Below are positions 1 through 11,466 of a DNA stretch of 64,000 bases, piece after piece. The stretch's first letter is position 1. The number at the start of each line of letters is the position of its first letter. This DNA is from Athripsodes cinereus. Lineage: Eukaryota > Arthropoda > Insecta > Trichoptera > Leptoceridae. Made by a program: the position numbers and the translations under genes. The notes under the pieces were generated by a model. It searched no databases, was not told where the DNA came from, and was given only the letters and a program-made list of their open reading frames with translations. The DNA lies in NCBI GenBank assembly GCA_947579605.1, contig OX388305.1, positions 40,145,955 through 40,209,954 on the forward strand, in the 5' to 3' direction.

Positions 1-30
1 CGCCAAATACAAATTGTCTTTATTATTATT

Positions 31-250
31 ATACCGTCACGCCGTGTCCCAAGTGGGGTAGGATGAGAGAATGGAACGTCATATAGAATGTTATCCTTAC
101 ATTCTTCTTTCGTTTCCTCTATATTCATCCAGTTTCTCATATATATGCACGCCGATTTCTTTTCTCTTACACAGCCGTCTTACAAGTGGCTTTTGAACGT
201 CCGTGCTTCCTCACACCCCCTCTTTCAGATAAATTTAATGCGCATACGTT
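31..250 (-). mobile_element. RTE-like LINE tail remnant, family A
   Basis: Reverse-strand copy of the C-terminal end of an RTE-like reverse transcriptase, recognised because the same text appears on the plus strand at 275-535 and 14668-14904. It covers the stretch equivalent to the GRPRTTW to WRSVLSA segment, with frameshifts and stops. It lies head to head with the plus-strand copy that follows. Non-functional fossil. Confidence 0.75.
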
Positions 251-251
251 A

Positions 252-548
252 AATGGTCATGGCCGTTTGGTCATGTGGAACGAATGGAAGAGGAAAAAAT
301 GACAAAGAGGATATACCTGTCTGAAAGGAGGGGTGTGAGGAAGCGCGGGTGTCCGAGAACTACATGGCTTGATCATGTAGATCAAATTCTAAATAACTGC
401 CGTGTTTTGAGTAAGAAAAATCGACGTGCGAGATTGAGAAATTGTATGACTATTGAAGAAGCGAAAGAAGTATGTAAGGACAGATCTATATGGCGTTCTG
501 TTCTCTCTGCCTAACCCACTTGGGATAAGGCGTGATCCAATAGATAGA
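252..548 (+). mobile_element. RTE-like LINE tail remnant, family A
   Basis: Open for 79 codons (275-514) and encodes the end of an RTE-like polyprotein: MTKRIYLSERRG, then TTWLDHVDQIL, an RNCMTIEEAKEVCKD block and WRSVLSA. An in-frame stop follows where other copies continue as HPTWDTA. An ATAGATAGATA microsatellite follows the coding end, as expected for the short tandem 3' tail of RTE elements. 5' truncated; no endonuclease or RT catalytic core. Confidence 0.8.
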
Positions 549-1845
549 TACGTTAAAAAAATATGCACACGTTGTTACATGTCACGAGAACTTCAAATTT
601 CCTTCAAATCTTATGACTCACACGTAAGAAACCCATCCGTTGTTTTATAGAAAATATAATAATGGTACATGGCTGTGTAAATACAGTTAATAAGAATATA
701 ATATTCGTATTATTATACATGAAATGATTGTTATATTGCTCTGCAAACATCGTCAAGTATTTTCCTTGAAAATAAATAAGTAAATAAGGTGTTAATTCTA
801 TGAACCGAGATAAGTTCCTGTGTACACAAAACCATAATGGCATTGCACCTGACAACTAATAGATATAGGTACCTACTTACTTCTTAAATACAAACAAATC
901 AATGCACTCAGGTATTTTAATGCACATACTGTATAAATTTTAATACACTTAATTAATATTAGGTATTATTATTGTAATCAAAGGTAACCATAATGAGATG
1001 TACAAGGTATAATTCAAATAATGTGTTGCAAAGGTACACAATAAACTTAAATGTCTGCATAGCGAATCTACATAGGTAATATTTATTGGAAGTTACCTAA
1101 TATATAAACTTTAAACAAATACACAGACTTATAATCGGGAACAGGTGCCACTGCTCTGGAATAAGATTATAAGCCAAGGACGGGCCGCTACAAGAAAATT
1201 AACAAATGCTCAAACGTTAAAACTTCTACCCCTCCGTCGCCGAATTTTCCCGAGACAAATGTTGTATTAAGTATATATTCCCACCTTCGAATTCGTAAAA
1301 TGTATTAATTATTTATTGTAATAAATTGTGTCATGTCTGATGAAAAATAATGTTTGTAAGGAAGGTAGGTACCTACTATAGATTATAATACTTTCATTTA
1401 CATATTAAAATACAAACATAATATGCACTTGCGGCTTAGGTAATGTTGAAGTTATGAAAAAAAATAAAGATATATTAGATCGGTTATTCAAAGAAAAAAA
1501 ACTGTCATGCGGCCGATCAAATTTTGCATCCAGTTTTGTACTGACTTTGGTTGTAAGACAATAATATATTGCTAATGCTTGAAAGACATCGATGTTGGAA
1601 CACAAAAAGTCCGAAAAAATGTACAGCACTGTAAGTCTAATATGTCTATGAAAAAAAATGAGTTTATTTTTAGTTGATTACAAAATTACATAGGTAATTA
1701 TTTTCAATGTATTCCGTTATTTATTGTGTATCCATATTGAATGAATTAAAAAACTTTAACTTTTTATACACACTTTTTACTTTTATTTGTTTCGTCTATT
1801 AATGAAACATTGGGAATACTCTTAATCATTATACATAGGTACTTA
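549..1845. other. AT-rich intergenic DNA, no feature recognised
   Basis: No coding pattern, RNA gene or clear repeat edge seen. Short GGTACC/TAGGTA motifs of the genome background are frequent. Confidence 0.6.
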
Positions 1846-2135
1846 GTATCGAAAAAGGCAACTCCTTAAGAGAATCAGCCAACAACGAGCTAACTGGATT
1901 GGCCACAACATCAGGCACCCAGGACTGCTCATCGCAATCGCAGAGGGCAGGACCGAAGGCACAAATGGCAGAGCCCGACCAAGAGACGCATATATGGACC
2001 AACTGAAGAGGGACATGAACTGTGGCTCATACGTAGAGCTGAAAAGACTGGCTGAGAATAGAGACGAATGGAGAAGAAAAACCAAACTCGTTGCAGACCA
2101 ATCCAATGGATTGTACCTAACTCATTATATATAGT
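1846..2135 (+). mobile_element. RTE-like LINE tail remnant, family C
   Basis: Translates as KRQLLKRISQQRANWIGH (with one stop), then IRHPGLL, EGRTEG and RPRDAYMDQLKRDMN, ending QSNGLYLTHYI. This is the tail of a second RTE-like lineage. The same text occurs at 13585-13860 (+) and 28396-28660 (-). 5' truncated, no catalytic domain left. Confidence 0.8.
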
Positions 2136-2654
2136 ATCGAAACAATATTGTATAGATAGGTACTTAAATAAAGTAATACATAAAATAACGAAGTTTTTTA
2201 ACAAAATTACAATTTCGTTATTTTACCTATATATTACGACGTTATTGTACTAAAATTTATGTTTCAATTTTACGGAATAAAAAACAATATAAAATAAATA
2301 ATAATCAGTGGTTTGCGCATCGTTTGTAAGAATATGAGGAGGAATGCAATGACCGTTGAGATGAAAATTATATTATCCCAGTCAGTGTGTGAGAGCCTAC
2401 TTTATATAGGTATACCCAATAACTATGATTATATACTCACAATACATGTGATATATTATAATACAGTATTATTATGTACATAGTGTGTTGCTTATCTTAC
2501 AATACCTACCTACAGGTAGAACCAAAGACAACATATATAATATTGTTATATTATATACGGGTGGAACTAAGTGGCCGCGGTCAGGATTATATTATAATAT
2601 AAAGGAATCGGATCCTGGGAGGTCACACGATACACCGAAATAAAACACAATATC
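2136..2654. other. AT-rich intergenic DNA, no feature recognised
   Basis: Nothing gene-like seen; TATATAATAT-rich background. Confidence 0.55.
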
Positions 2655-2905
2655 ATCATCATCATCGCCCTCGGGAGCACAGGGCAGAAACCAGCCTCCT
2701 CCATTCAGAGCGTCTCTGTGCCAATTGCGTCACCTCTTCCCACGACATTCCTTGCGCTCTGATATCGTTGTCATAGGAACGGTGTATTGTGAAAGAGGGA
2801 CGCCCGGGCCTACGGAACCCCTGCGGACGGAAGAACAGTGCTCTTTTTGGCCAACTATCATCAGGCATTCTCAAAACATGTCCCAGCCAGGACCATCGTC
2901 TCTCT
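2655..2905 (-). mobile_element. RTE-like LINE tail remnant, family D
   Basis: Minus strand encodes 70 codons (2662-2874), MRMPDDSWPKRALFFRPQG to RSEWRRLVSALCSRGR and a stop. A (GAT)n tail follows at the left edge, typical of a short-repeat LINE 3' tail. Related copies are at 8495-8680 and 58375-58625, and a very short one is inside another repeat at 15620-15675. Confidence 0.75.
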
Positions 2906-3359
2906 TTAACACAATAAAATTACTTATATAAAAATCATCAATATTAAGTACCTACTTGCTATAGGCTCTCGCTGTCTTAACTAAAAGATACCTATTTATT
3001 ATTATTAAGTATGCTTTCTTTTTCAAGTTACGATCCCTCTGCTAGTGACATTTTCAATATCTATTATTTTATAGAAATAGGTAGGAAGGTGTACAATCAT
3101 ACAAGAATCATAAAATGTGATGTCCAAGTTATTTCTACAATTAACTATTGTTTGACCTTACATCGTGACGGTGGAATTGGTGAACGTTGTTCATGGACTC
3201 CGAAATTGCCAGCCTAGAGCCAATTTGTAAGCGTTGGGAGGCCTTTCTCTCTTCTTCCGATTACAGTTTGCACAATGTTACTGAGATATCTGATTAACTA
3301 TATTGTTTGAGATTATAATTTAGGTACCTATAATATGTAAATTTAACACACTTTTAAAC

Positions 3360-3655
3360 CTAAAGACAACGTCACCTTATTTGATAGTTCCCATAACATG
3401 TATTACATAATTTTAATGAAATACTTAACAAGGTATTTATTAATAAAATTATTTTCTCCGAGATTTCTGTTCTTCAAAAGTGTAATTTATTTGAATTTGT
3501 ATATTATGGTCAATAGTTGTGTCTAATTTTAATTGATTTTCAGTATTTCTATAAAATTTATTATTTTTGAAATTGTAAGGTTATTACTTCTGAGCTCGCA
3601 GCCTCCGTAGCATTTTGCCAGCCCCGCCACCCTATAGTTACGCCATTGGGTAGGT
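3360..3655. mobile_element. hAT-like element fragment, GGCGTAACTA terminus
   Basis: Resembles the reverse complement of the left half of the 18375-19293 element: shared blocks around GTGTCTAATTTTAATTGATT, GAATTTGTATATTA and CTCCGAGATTTCTGTTC. It ends in TATAGTTACGCCATTG, close to the TAGTTACGCCACTG terminus of that element. The other end was not located. Confidence 0.6.
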
Positions 3656-4014
3656 GGGTACCCAGCGATATTTTAGCGTGGCGAGCATAACACTTTGTAA
3701 AGAAGTAAAGGAAGAAAAACTGTGACAAAATAAGCGACAAGATTTAATTTTTTTAAACATCGAGACTTTATCCGGTCGGTGCTAATCCGGCAAACCTATT
3801 CCAGCAACATGTTGCCTTCACAATATATATATACCTACCTACTGATATATTAATTTATAATACTATTGGTACATATTATGTGGAACTTTAATACATTTTG
3901 AAAAATAGTCAAACACCGAGCGGCTTCCATTGAAGAATTTAATCCATTTTCATTATGATTTCAATGAATTAATCGATCAGTAATTAGCCATCGTAGCAAC
4001 TTTTTAAAACTAAC

Positions 4015-4098
4015 GTATATATGAAATTTCGACATTATTGACTGAAGGTACTACTTGTTGGAAGTCCATTTCAAGATATATTGAAAAAAAACACACTA
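4015..4098 (+). repeat. Dispersed repeat F, short fragment
   Basis: Begins like repeat F at 14934 and 32755 (TATTGACTGAAGGTA, then TTGGAAGTCCATTTCAAGAT) and ends at an A-rich run. Confidence 0.6.
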
Positions 4099-4109
4099 TT
4101 ATTATTATT

Positions 4110-4330
4110 ACTTATGTTGGATGCTTTAATCGGGGCCGTTTAATGAAGCATCCGTCTCAAGGGCGCGGGAAACTATGTTGGAAGAGCGATGTCTTCAGCT
4201 TGCTCCTGAACGTTGTTATCGATTGTTTTTTACGGAGGTCCTCGGAAAGTCGGTTCCAGCGACACCAAAAGCCCTATCATAGAAGCAGGACTTGTTTGCT
4301 CTATTGATTTCATCCAGCAAGTGGTGTGAT
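4110..4330 (+). repeat. Dispersed repeat E
   Basis: Shares blocks GTTTAATGAAGCATCC, CAAGGGCGCGGGAAACTATG, TTGCTCCTGAACG and GGTCCTCGGAAAGTCG with copies at 9267-9860, 37555-37720 (inverted), 38518-38565 and 41468-41540. No coding capacity recognised. Nature unknown; probably part of a LINE 3' region. Confidence 0.6.
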
Positions 4331-4557
4331 GAGATGATGATAACGGATAATCATCGGAGGAGGAAGGTGACTGATTATACCCACTTTGGGAATCTTAACT
4401 AAACTGACACCTCTGTACAAAGTATTGGAGATGAATAGGTATATTAAAGATTTTGACGTAAAAAACAAACCAAATAAGTATGTATTTAATTATCGATTAT
4501 TGTGTCAACGTGTTGGACAAATTGTACAACTAGTTGTTGTAGGCTTTCGTGGTCTTC

Positions 4558-4742
4558 ATTTATAGATATTGACGTTCTTCCGGACTTGCCGCATCTCGTT
4601 GATCTCCCTCCTTCGTCTTGACGTTTCGACTCTACTGATTTGAGACATTATCACTCATACTTTAGAAGAGACGAAACGTCAAGACGAAGGAGGGAGATCA
4701 ACGAGATGCGGCAAGTCCGGAAGAACGTCAATATCTATAAAT
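4558..4742. mobile_element. Foldback element with perfect 71-bp arms
   Basis: Positions 4558-4628 are the exact reverse complement of 4672-4742, separated by a 43-bp spacer. The arms include GTTCTTCCGGACTTGCC and CTCCCTCCTTCGTCTTGACG. No ORF inside. Best read as a young MITE or foldback element, or a small inverted duplication; no other copy is in the window. Confidence 0.85.
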
Positions 4743-5084
4743 TGTAAAATATTTCGTGTATTGTGTTGTGTTGGTATGAATGGAGGTGAGGGAATGAACT
4801 TAGTTAATATGTATGTATAGATATTCAGTACCTCTATACCCTACTGTACATAGAGAGGATTCTTTACATAAACTGATAATATAGATTCTTAGAATCAATG
4901 CTGTGATGACATTAGATACCTACATATTATTGTGTTGTATTGGAGATGAATGAAAAACAGGATGCAGTCAGCAAATATTTTAGTATGATATAATAACAAC
5001 ATAGGTAGGTACATAATATACCTACCTTCATTCATATTACAATAATACTTGGAACACTGTATCTATATTATGTACTTACATAGC

Positions 5085-5235
5085 AGAGAAGAAAAGTGGC
5101 CGGTGCTAGAGTGAACTGTGCACTACGATCCATAGTTAGCAATAGCAATGTGTCGAAAATGGCAAAAATGCTAGTGCACAATACCATATTGTGGTACCGA
5201 CACATATGTACGCAAGCGTGACTTGGACGTGGCTG
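5085..5235 (+). mobile_element. RTE-like LINE remnant, N-terminal to the family tail
   Basis: Decayed version of the stretch VAGARVNCALRSIVSNSN to the MYAS-TWTWLKD motif. The minus-strand copy at 23466-23640 shows the same order. Frameshifted. Confidence 0.65.
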
Positions 5236-5395
5236 AAGGATTTTTTTTTGAATAATAATAATCTTTATTTCATATTTATACATACAATTATAGTTTACAT
5301 TTATCAAATTACATATAAAGATATATTCATAAAAGAAAACAGTACAACCAACGAACGAAGCCCGTTAAGTCATTGAAATGACTTGTCAACATGAA
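5236..5395 (-). mobile_element. LINE 3' end in antisense (oligo-T start)
   Basis: Begins with a T run followed by AATAATAATAATCTTTATTT. Read on the minus strand this is an AAATAAAG-type end followed by an A-rich tail. It is inserted into the RTE remnant directly after WLKD. No coding part retained. Confidence 0.45.
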
Positions 5396-5689
5396 TAGTT
5401 TACAATGTCTAATCCTTAACAGGTGCAGCTATTGTTTTCAATTATTTTGTTTTTGTAGATGTTTTAACAAAAATATTAGTCAGTATTATCTCGCTCGTCA
5501 ATGGTAAAGGTTTACCGAAATCGATCGCGATTTTAAAAAATCAAGTAACGGATGTGCATTGTAGAATATTTAAAAAACATTCAAAATGTCTCGTAACTGT
5601 TACATAGTTAATCCTTCTAAAATAACTGATACTGACCCTTATGGTCTACAAGGCTCCGAATAATATGGCACCTCAATTCACTTTCTGAG

Positions 5690-6095
5690 CTATGTGTTCT
5701 CATAATAATTGCAAGTAGACCCCTACGCTCACTAAAGACATCCACCAATATGCTGGACGGGATCGATAGAGCCAACAAGTTCTGCTTCTATGACATCGCA
5801 GGTCTTTAAGTGTCGCAGGACCCGTCACCAGGGCCCGTAGTCAAAACACATTTTAGCGTTACGTTTTCGTTCGAATATATTATTATTATGTAGTGTGTTT
5901 AGACTACGGACCCTGCTTCTATGTCAGGCCTTTTGGTATCGCAGGCGGCAGGAGCCGTCACCTGGAGCTGATTCCCCGAGGACCTAATCGTAAAAACCAA
6001 TTAATAACAAAGGCCTAGTTGAAGACATATTAATTATCTCTCTTCCAACATAGTTTTCGGCGCCCTTGAGAAGAATGCCCGAATTAATCTTCCGA
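5690..6095 (-). repeat. Dispersed repeat E, inverted, rearranged
   Basis: Contains inverted repeat-E blocks (CCGAGGACCTAATCG, CTTCCAACATAGTTTTC, GCGCCCTTGAGA). The left half repeats TGCTTCTATG and CGTCACC from the right half, so the copy looks internally duplicated. A short TIR element lies between the halves. Confidence 0.55.
5831..5913. mobile_element. 83-bp MITE
   Basis: Termini GGGCCCGTAGTCAAAACACA and, in reverse complement, GGGTCCGTAGTCTAAACACA form about 20-bp TIRs around an AT-rich core. Sits inside repeat E. No further copy noticed. Confidence 0.65.
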
Positions 6096-6099
6096 CATA

Positions 6100-6600
6100 T
6101 ATACCTACATACATTTAATAATTACATAGGTGTACATTGAATATAATGTCACCTTTTATATTTTGCTCAGTGAATCTATTACAGGTTTAGAAGTTATTCT
6201 CGTACCGCATAGTGCAAAGATACAATAGCCATGTGTATTACCATAGACATATAATAATATATTATGTGGTATATATATAGGTAATTATTATTGGAATGTG
6301 TTAAGCAGATGGCGATGTTATTGCAGGTTACATCCGTCAATAATATATCGACAATTAGGTAGATACTACCAATATATATTTATATTTATCATAATAATAT
6401 AAATTATATATCGAAAGCTCTTCTATATGCGGATTGATTGGATGCTGTAGTGCCTATATAATATGTATTATTAGGTAGGTATTATATACCAGATTAAAAC
6501 TCGGATTCGCTCAAGAAAATATCGCAGTAGTAATGGGGGAATGTGCGAGAGTTAGGTGTATCTGGGAGATGAAAGTAAAATGAAAGTTGGCGTATTAGCT
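6100..6600. other. AT-rich intergenic DNA, no feature recognised
   Basis: Only background TATA/TAGGTA-rich sequence. Confidence 0.5.
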
Positions 6601-6890
6601 GGTGTATATTATGTAAAAGAATAGACACTCATGTATGCAAGTGAGACGTGGCCATGGTTAAAGAAGAATGAAAGTGACATAAATGCAGTAGAAATGAGAT
6701 CGTTGAGAAGGGTGTGTGGTAAAAGTCTGAAAGATCGTGTGTGTGATAACAGTGCTATACGAGAGGAATGTGGAATGAAAGTTGGTGCAAAGATGAATGT
6801 AAATAAGTTACGTTGGTTTGGACGTGTAGAAAGAATGAACGAGGACAAAATGAATGAATTTGTTAAAGTTACTTGCATTATAAATAAATA
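6600..6890 (+). mobile_element. RTE-like LINE tail remnant, family B
   Basis: 86-codon open stretch MYASETWPWLKKNESD, INAVEMRSLRRVCGKSL, then KMNVNKLRWFGRVERMNEDKM. It is the part just upstream of the GRPRIKW block of family B and breaks off at 6870 into unrelated sequence. Fossil. Confidence 0.8.
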
Positions 6891-6950
6891 GGTACGTGAT
6901 TTTCGCGTGGTCTGTAAAAACAACACATGTGTTGCATTGAAAGAAATGTC

Positions 6951-7200
6951 AAGAGAGAATCAAAATTGACAATTTATTTATTAAGTTGACATTTTGTAAA
7001 ACTCAATTTTCATGTAACAATTTTTTTTAAAGTTTTACTATAATTTGTCAAACAGTCTGACAATGACTTCATTAGTCGAAACCTGGTTACTAATTTTATA
7101 TAAAAAAAATATAAATTAAAACTTAAAACAATTTTGTTTTTGTTACATGAAATAAAATTGACAATCCCCCGGTAATACGAAAGACGTCTCTCTCAATTTA
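6951..7200. mobile_element. Imperfect inverted-repeat element related to the 11.1-kb foldback
   Basis: CATGTAACAA at 7011 is inverted at 7140-7150, and AAAATTGAC flanks occur on both sides. The right side carries CGAAAGACGTCTCTCTC, identical to a block in the 11062-11344 element. Arms are diverged. Confidence 0.5.
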
Positions 7201-7924
7201 TTGGAAACAGTAGGCAAAACGTTTTTTTTTATTTCGGTATAGATAAATACACATATTCATGAATATACTGATATATTTATTATAATATAAACATAGATGT
7301 GTGGGATATTATTTCTGCGGATGAACGTGTCAATTTGAATGGTTGTTGTATATGGGTAGGTAAGTATTGATATTTCTAGGAAGGCGCCTAGCGGCAATCT
7401 CTTTCATCTAATCAATAAGCTCAATAGACTGATATGTGTGTATGTTGATAATACAAACACCATTATATGAATAAGACTGATACACACACTGCACTGCACT
7501 ATACTGCACTGCTGGACAGGTAGAGGAAATGAATAACATATGGGACTGCCATCATCATGACAGATTTATTATTAGGTACTACTGTATTATAAATGATGTT
7601 ACATTCAACTGAATAAAAAGTTTAAACTTGTTATGATTACTGTAGTCTGCTGGCTACCCCGCTTGTGGGAGATGTCGTGACGGTTTAGTATATACATACC
7701 TACCTATAGATTATATAGTATAATGCAGTAAAACTTTTGTCATACCTATAGGTAGGTTATCTACTCCTTTCTTTTAAAGGGCGACGTCTGCCACATACCT
7801 CTTGCCGTACTTGCCGATATATATCTCCATAAAGATAGACAAATGCACAAACAGGATTTAATGTCACATTGAAGCGATTCAGAATGACAGAAATTACACA
7901 AAGGGGATGATTTTAAGAAACCGG

Positions 7925-8260
7925 TAGGTGGGCGGAGGATCCGCAAATAAACGAACCTTTCCTAGCCCAAGAACACCTTGATGCAGGAGGCGATCTAGAT
8001 TATGGGACATGGAAAACCCTAAATCGACTGAGATCTGGTGTGGGAAACTGTCGCGACAATAGAGAACGATGGGGCTTCCTACAGGACGAATCCGGAGCAT
8101 TTGACTGTGGTGCAGCACAGACTATGCCACACTTGTTGGAGTGTCCATTGTGCCCTGTCACTTGCACTATGGAGGATATTTTTGACGCATCTCCACCTGT
8201 TGTGCGTTTTGCACAGTACTGGAGATCAGTTTGATTGGTTTTGTTTTCTTTTTCTGGGTT
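7925..8260 (+). mobile_element. CR1/jockey-type LINE, C-terminal zinc-knuckle end
   Basis: Frame with start near 7990 reads YGTWKTLNRLRSGVGNC, NRERWGF, FDCGAAQTMPHLLECP, PPVVRFAQYWRSV and stop at 8234. The LNRLR-GVG-C plus DCG-QTM-HLL-CP pattern is the usual C-terminal segment of jockey/CR1-type reverse transcriptases. 5' truncated. A diverged inverted copy is at 40516-40780. Confidence 0.8.
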
Positions 8261-8337
8261 TCGACACGATAAATAAATAATCAAAAACCAATGTGTTAGG
8301 TACCTGTTGATTTTCTTTTAATACGTAGGTAGGTACT

Positions 8338-8490
8338 TTTGATAGAGGAATGGTATCTAAACGGAAACGTGGCCTTCCGAAGCAAGATGGCAAGACGGTT
8401 TAAACTAGGTCCTCCAGGCCAGACATCTCTTGGGCAAATTGAATGGGAGGAGAGCATGCATGAGGAATTGTATGACAGTGACATAAGCTA
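8338..8490 (+). mobile_element. RTE-like LINE tail fragment, family B
   Basis: Decayed KRKRGLPKQDGKTV, then GRACMRNCMTVT-equivalent text (GGAGAGCATGCATGAGGAAT, TTGTATGACAGTGACA). Heavily broken. Confidence 0.6.
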
Positions 8491-8494
8491 AAAG

Positions 8495-8680
8495 TTTAGA
8501 GCGTCTCTTGAGTCACCTCTACCTACGACATTCTCATCGCTCTTATTTCGTTTTCATATAGGAACACTATATTATTGTGAATGAGTGACATTCGGGTGTC
8601 GGAAATCTTGTGAACGAAAGAACAGTATTGCTCATTCTCAAAACATAACCCAACCAGGACCGTTATCTCTCTTTTATTAC
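8495..8680 (-). mobile_element. RTE-like LINE tail fragment, family D
   Basis: Inverted, decayed relative of the 2655-2905 copy: AGAGCGTCTCT, GGAACACTATATTATTGTGA, GAAAGAACAGT, CTCATTCTCAAAACATAACC in the same order. Confidence 0.6.
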
Positions 8681-9266
8681 AGTATATACTACAGGTCTTT
8701 GCTGCGAGTAAGCTGTCGCAAAGGACATAATTTTGTCAGCTAAATTTATAAATATGTATAGGCAAGTAGTGTAAAATAATACTCCCGCATTACCCCGATG
8801 TCCCCTAACGTACTTTACATTACATTATTTGTGTTTAAAGTGTCTACTTCCAGTACGTATATAGTATAATATATAGGTATCTAAATAATTTCCCACATAC
8901 ATATACATATGACTGACAATATCACCTTTACATATAATACAGCCTCCTTATGTAGGTACCTACCTATACCTACTCGGTGTGTGTCTCCTGCTTGGCATGT
9001 ACTGTTCATTGGATTGCATTGCATTGTATTATTGTATACATAATGTACAATAGAAGAATCTGGCGGTTATGTTTTCCCAGATACACCCACACAAGTTGAT
9101 GTGAAAATACCTACATACCTATAGATTGATGTTTTATACATATTTGGGTACAATGCTTGCGAAAAGTTCAGGATATAGCTTCCGGATAGTGAAATATGGG
9201 GGGGGGGGGGCTTATGTTCATCAGTGGATATAGCATTTGATTGTATTGTATGACGGATGTTTCATT
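8681..9266. other. AT-rich intergenic DNA with a 13-G run
   Basis: No gene seen. A homopolymer of 13 G at 9198-9210 stands out in this AT-rich setting. Confidence 0.5.
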
Positions 9267-9352
9267 CAGTGCCGCTTAATGGAGTGTCCATCTCGAGGGT
9301 ACGAGAAACAAGATGTTGGAAGAGCTATTATGTCTTCTATTTGCTCCTGAAG

Positions 9353-9560
9353 GATGACGAAGAGGATGTATTTATCTGAAAGAGGGGGAAGCGCGGACGT
9401 CAAAGAACTACGTGGCGGCTTGATCACGTGGATCAAATTCTTAAGAGAAATCGGCGTGAGAAGCTGGATAAATGTAGAGGAAGCGAAAGAAGTATGTAAG
9501 GAATGATCTATATGGTGTTTCGTTCTCACTGCCTACCCTACCTGGGAAACGGCGTGGAGG
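9353..9560 (+). mobile_element. RTE-like LINE tail remnant, family A, nested
   Basis: MTKRMYLSERGG-like start, CGTGGCGGCTTGATCACGTG, then AATGTAGAGGAAGCGAAAG and the WRS-LSA end. Frameshifted. Interrupts repeat E after TTGCTCCTGAA. Confidence 0.7.
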
Positions 9561-9712
9561 GTATATTTATTTATTGATGCAGTGGACGGCCATAATAGCC
9601 TTTAATACAAAAAAAAGAAATAAAAAATATATACAAAATCTAATACAAAAATAATAACTGAACTTTCCACTAATAAAATACTTAATAATTATATTATAGT
9701 ATAGATATATAG
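9561..9712 (-). mobile_element. LINE 3' end in antisense
   Basis: TATTTATTTATTGATGCAGT, then CAATAATAGCC-like text and an A-rich block. Similar TTTATTTATT starts occur at 42675, 18755 and 48780. Low information. Confidence 0.4.
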
Positions 9713-9860
9713 TTATTGTTATTGATTGGTTTTTACGAAGGTCCTCGGAAAGCCGACTCCAGAAGACACGGGTCCTCTACGACACCAAATGACCTGTCAT
9801 AGAAACAAGACTTGTTTGTTCTATTGATATCGTTCAGCATTTTGGTGGATGTCTTTGCAG

Positions 9861-11045
9861 AGAGTGTTAAAAAGAATCAGAATTTTCTTAACACTCTAAC
9901 AGAATGTAAGTTCAATATCTCTCAGCTAATATTCTGTTATCATGTTACTTTTGATGAATCCTTTATGTATTTATTAACAATAGTAATTTAATTCTATCAT
10001 TTTTTATATTAACATAGTTAACAAATACATATTATGAATAAAACATTAAATTTCAATGACTCAACTTCAAATTGAGATAATTTCGTGTTTTGAAGTGAAA
10101 TACATTGTTACATTATTAGAAAACAATACAAAAAGTAAATAGATAATAAAAAAAAGAAACACTATCAAAACATTACTAAAACGCATCCATAAAACTTGAA
10201 AAAAGGAAAGACAGAGATCGTACAAAAATAAATCTGTTGGTCAACTTAAATAAATTAATTCTGTTAATAGAGTAGTGGTTTTGCGATAACGTCTTATTTT
10301 TTTGTGCCTTTTACAGAACGTTTGAAAACTTACAACAGTGGAGTATCTATTTTTTGACGAGGATTACAAGTAACCTCTTTTTCATATAGACTTATTATCA
10401 TTATACGTCTACACTTTTTCAATACAAGTACATACTACTTTCAATACTACTCGACAGATGATGATGCACATATTTTTAACACAATAACATCCTCGCTGCG
10501 CTCTCAACAATACAGCAACAATGCCTATAATGTAACTGTAATGTAATGTCACACAACATTCATTCATAATGTGTTGTAACCAGAGAAAACACCATTTTAT
10601 TCATAGAAAATGATGGTAGAATACCTATTGTATGTTTATGCTCATTTGCTAATCTCTCAATTGCTATAGACCCGTTGACTTGAAAGCAAAATACTGAAAA
10701 AGTAACCACATTCATATCCCATGTAAATATACAATGCAAAGCAGAAAGAAACTGCCGCCAAATAGATTTATAAATATAAATAAATATTTTGTATTAACAT
10801 ACAGAAGTTCTACCAACTTATAAAAAGCATATTATATTATTATACAAAATAATAGGGATGTATTCATTGATCATTGTAGCTGTATTCTTTAATATTGTTC
10901 AATGCATAAATACACATATTATGTAATGTATATATATATTATAAATAAAATACACCAGCGGTAGCTACATATATAATTCTGTTCTAATCTAATCCCATAA
11001 CGGCCACATCCCTTGACAGATGGATCCCCTGAGAGGATGAAACAA
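9861..11045. other. AT-rich intergenic DNA, no feature recognised
   Basis: No coding or repeat structure recognised by eye. Confidence 0.5.
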
Positions 11046-11061
11046 CATTTCGAATTATCTA

Positions 11062-11344
11062 CGAAATAAATAAAACAAATGTTTTATTTTTCTGGTTGTA
11101 GTTTTATAAAACTAGACATGGCAAACCCGAAAAACAACCAGATAGTGACGATCGTCATGAAAGCCTTCAAACCACGTTTTATTTCACTATTCGATTTATT
11201 TACGACAGAGACGTCTTTCGTCTTGTTAGGATATTGTCAATCTCCCACTGTCTCCTAAGATTGACAATGTCCCAACAAGACGAAAGACGTCTCTCTCGTA
11301 ACTAAATCGAATAGTAGAATAAAACATTTGTTTTATTTATTTCG
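11062..11344. mobile_element. Foldback MITE interrupted by an 86-bp insertion
   Basis: The right arm in reverse complement reads CGAAATAAATAAAACAAATG, TTTTATTCTACTATTCGATT, AGACGTCTTTCGTCTTGTTG. The left arm reads the same from 11062, but with an extra 86 bp at 11090-11175. The inserted piece is flanked by GTTTTATTT on both sides (11081-11089 and 11176-11184), a 9-bp direct repeat expected of a later insertion. Arms are about 95% alike by eye. Confidence 0.8.
11090..11175. mobile_element. 86-bp insertion with 9-bp duplication
   Basis: Flanked by a GTTTTATTT direct repeat. It contains CTGGTTGT and ACAACCAG in inverted order but no TIR at its own ends. Class unknown. Confidence 0.55.
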
Positions 11345-11466
11345 CTATGGAATTCTACTATGTACCTAAACACCGACACAGTGAATAAATCGATTTATCT
11401 ATATCGTTTCCTCTTACTCACGCGCGTTGATATCTCTCATTAGGTACACCTTTGATGGAAAAATCG

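Larger units (their letters stand above)
9267..9860 (+). repeat. Dispersed repeat E, split by LINE insertions
   Basis: Left part 9267-9352 (GTTTAATGG-like start, CTTCTATTTGCTCCTGAA) and right part 9713-9860 (TTATTGATTGGTTTTTACGA, GGTCCTCGGAAAGCCG) are contiguous in the 4110-4330 copy. The 360 bp between hold a family A tail and a LINE 3' end. Confidence 0.7.
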
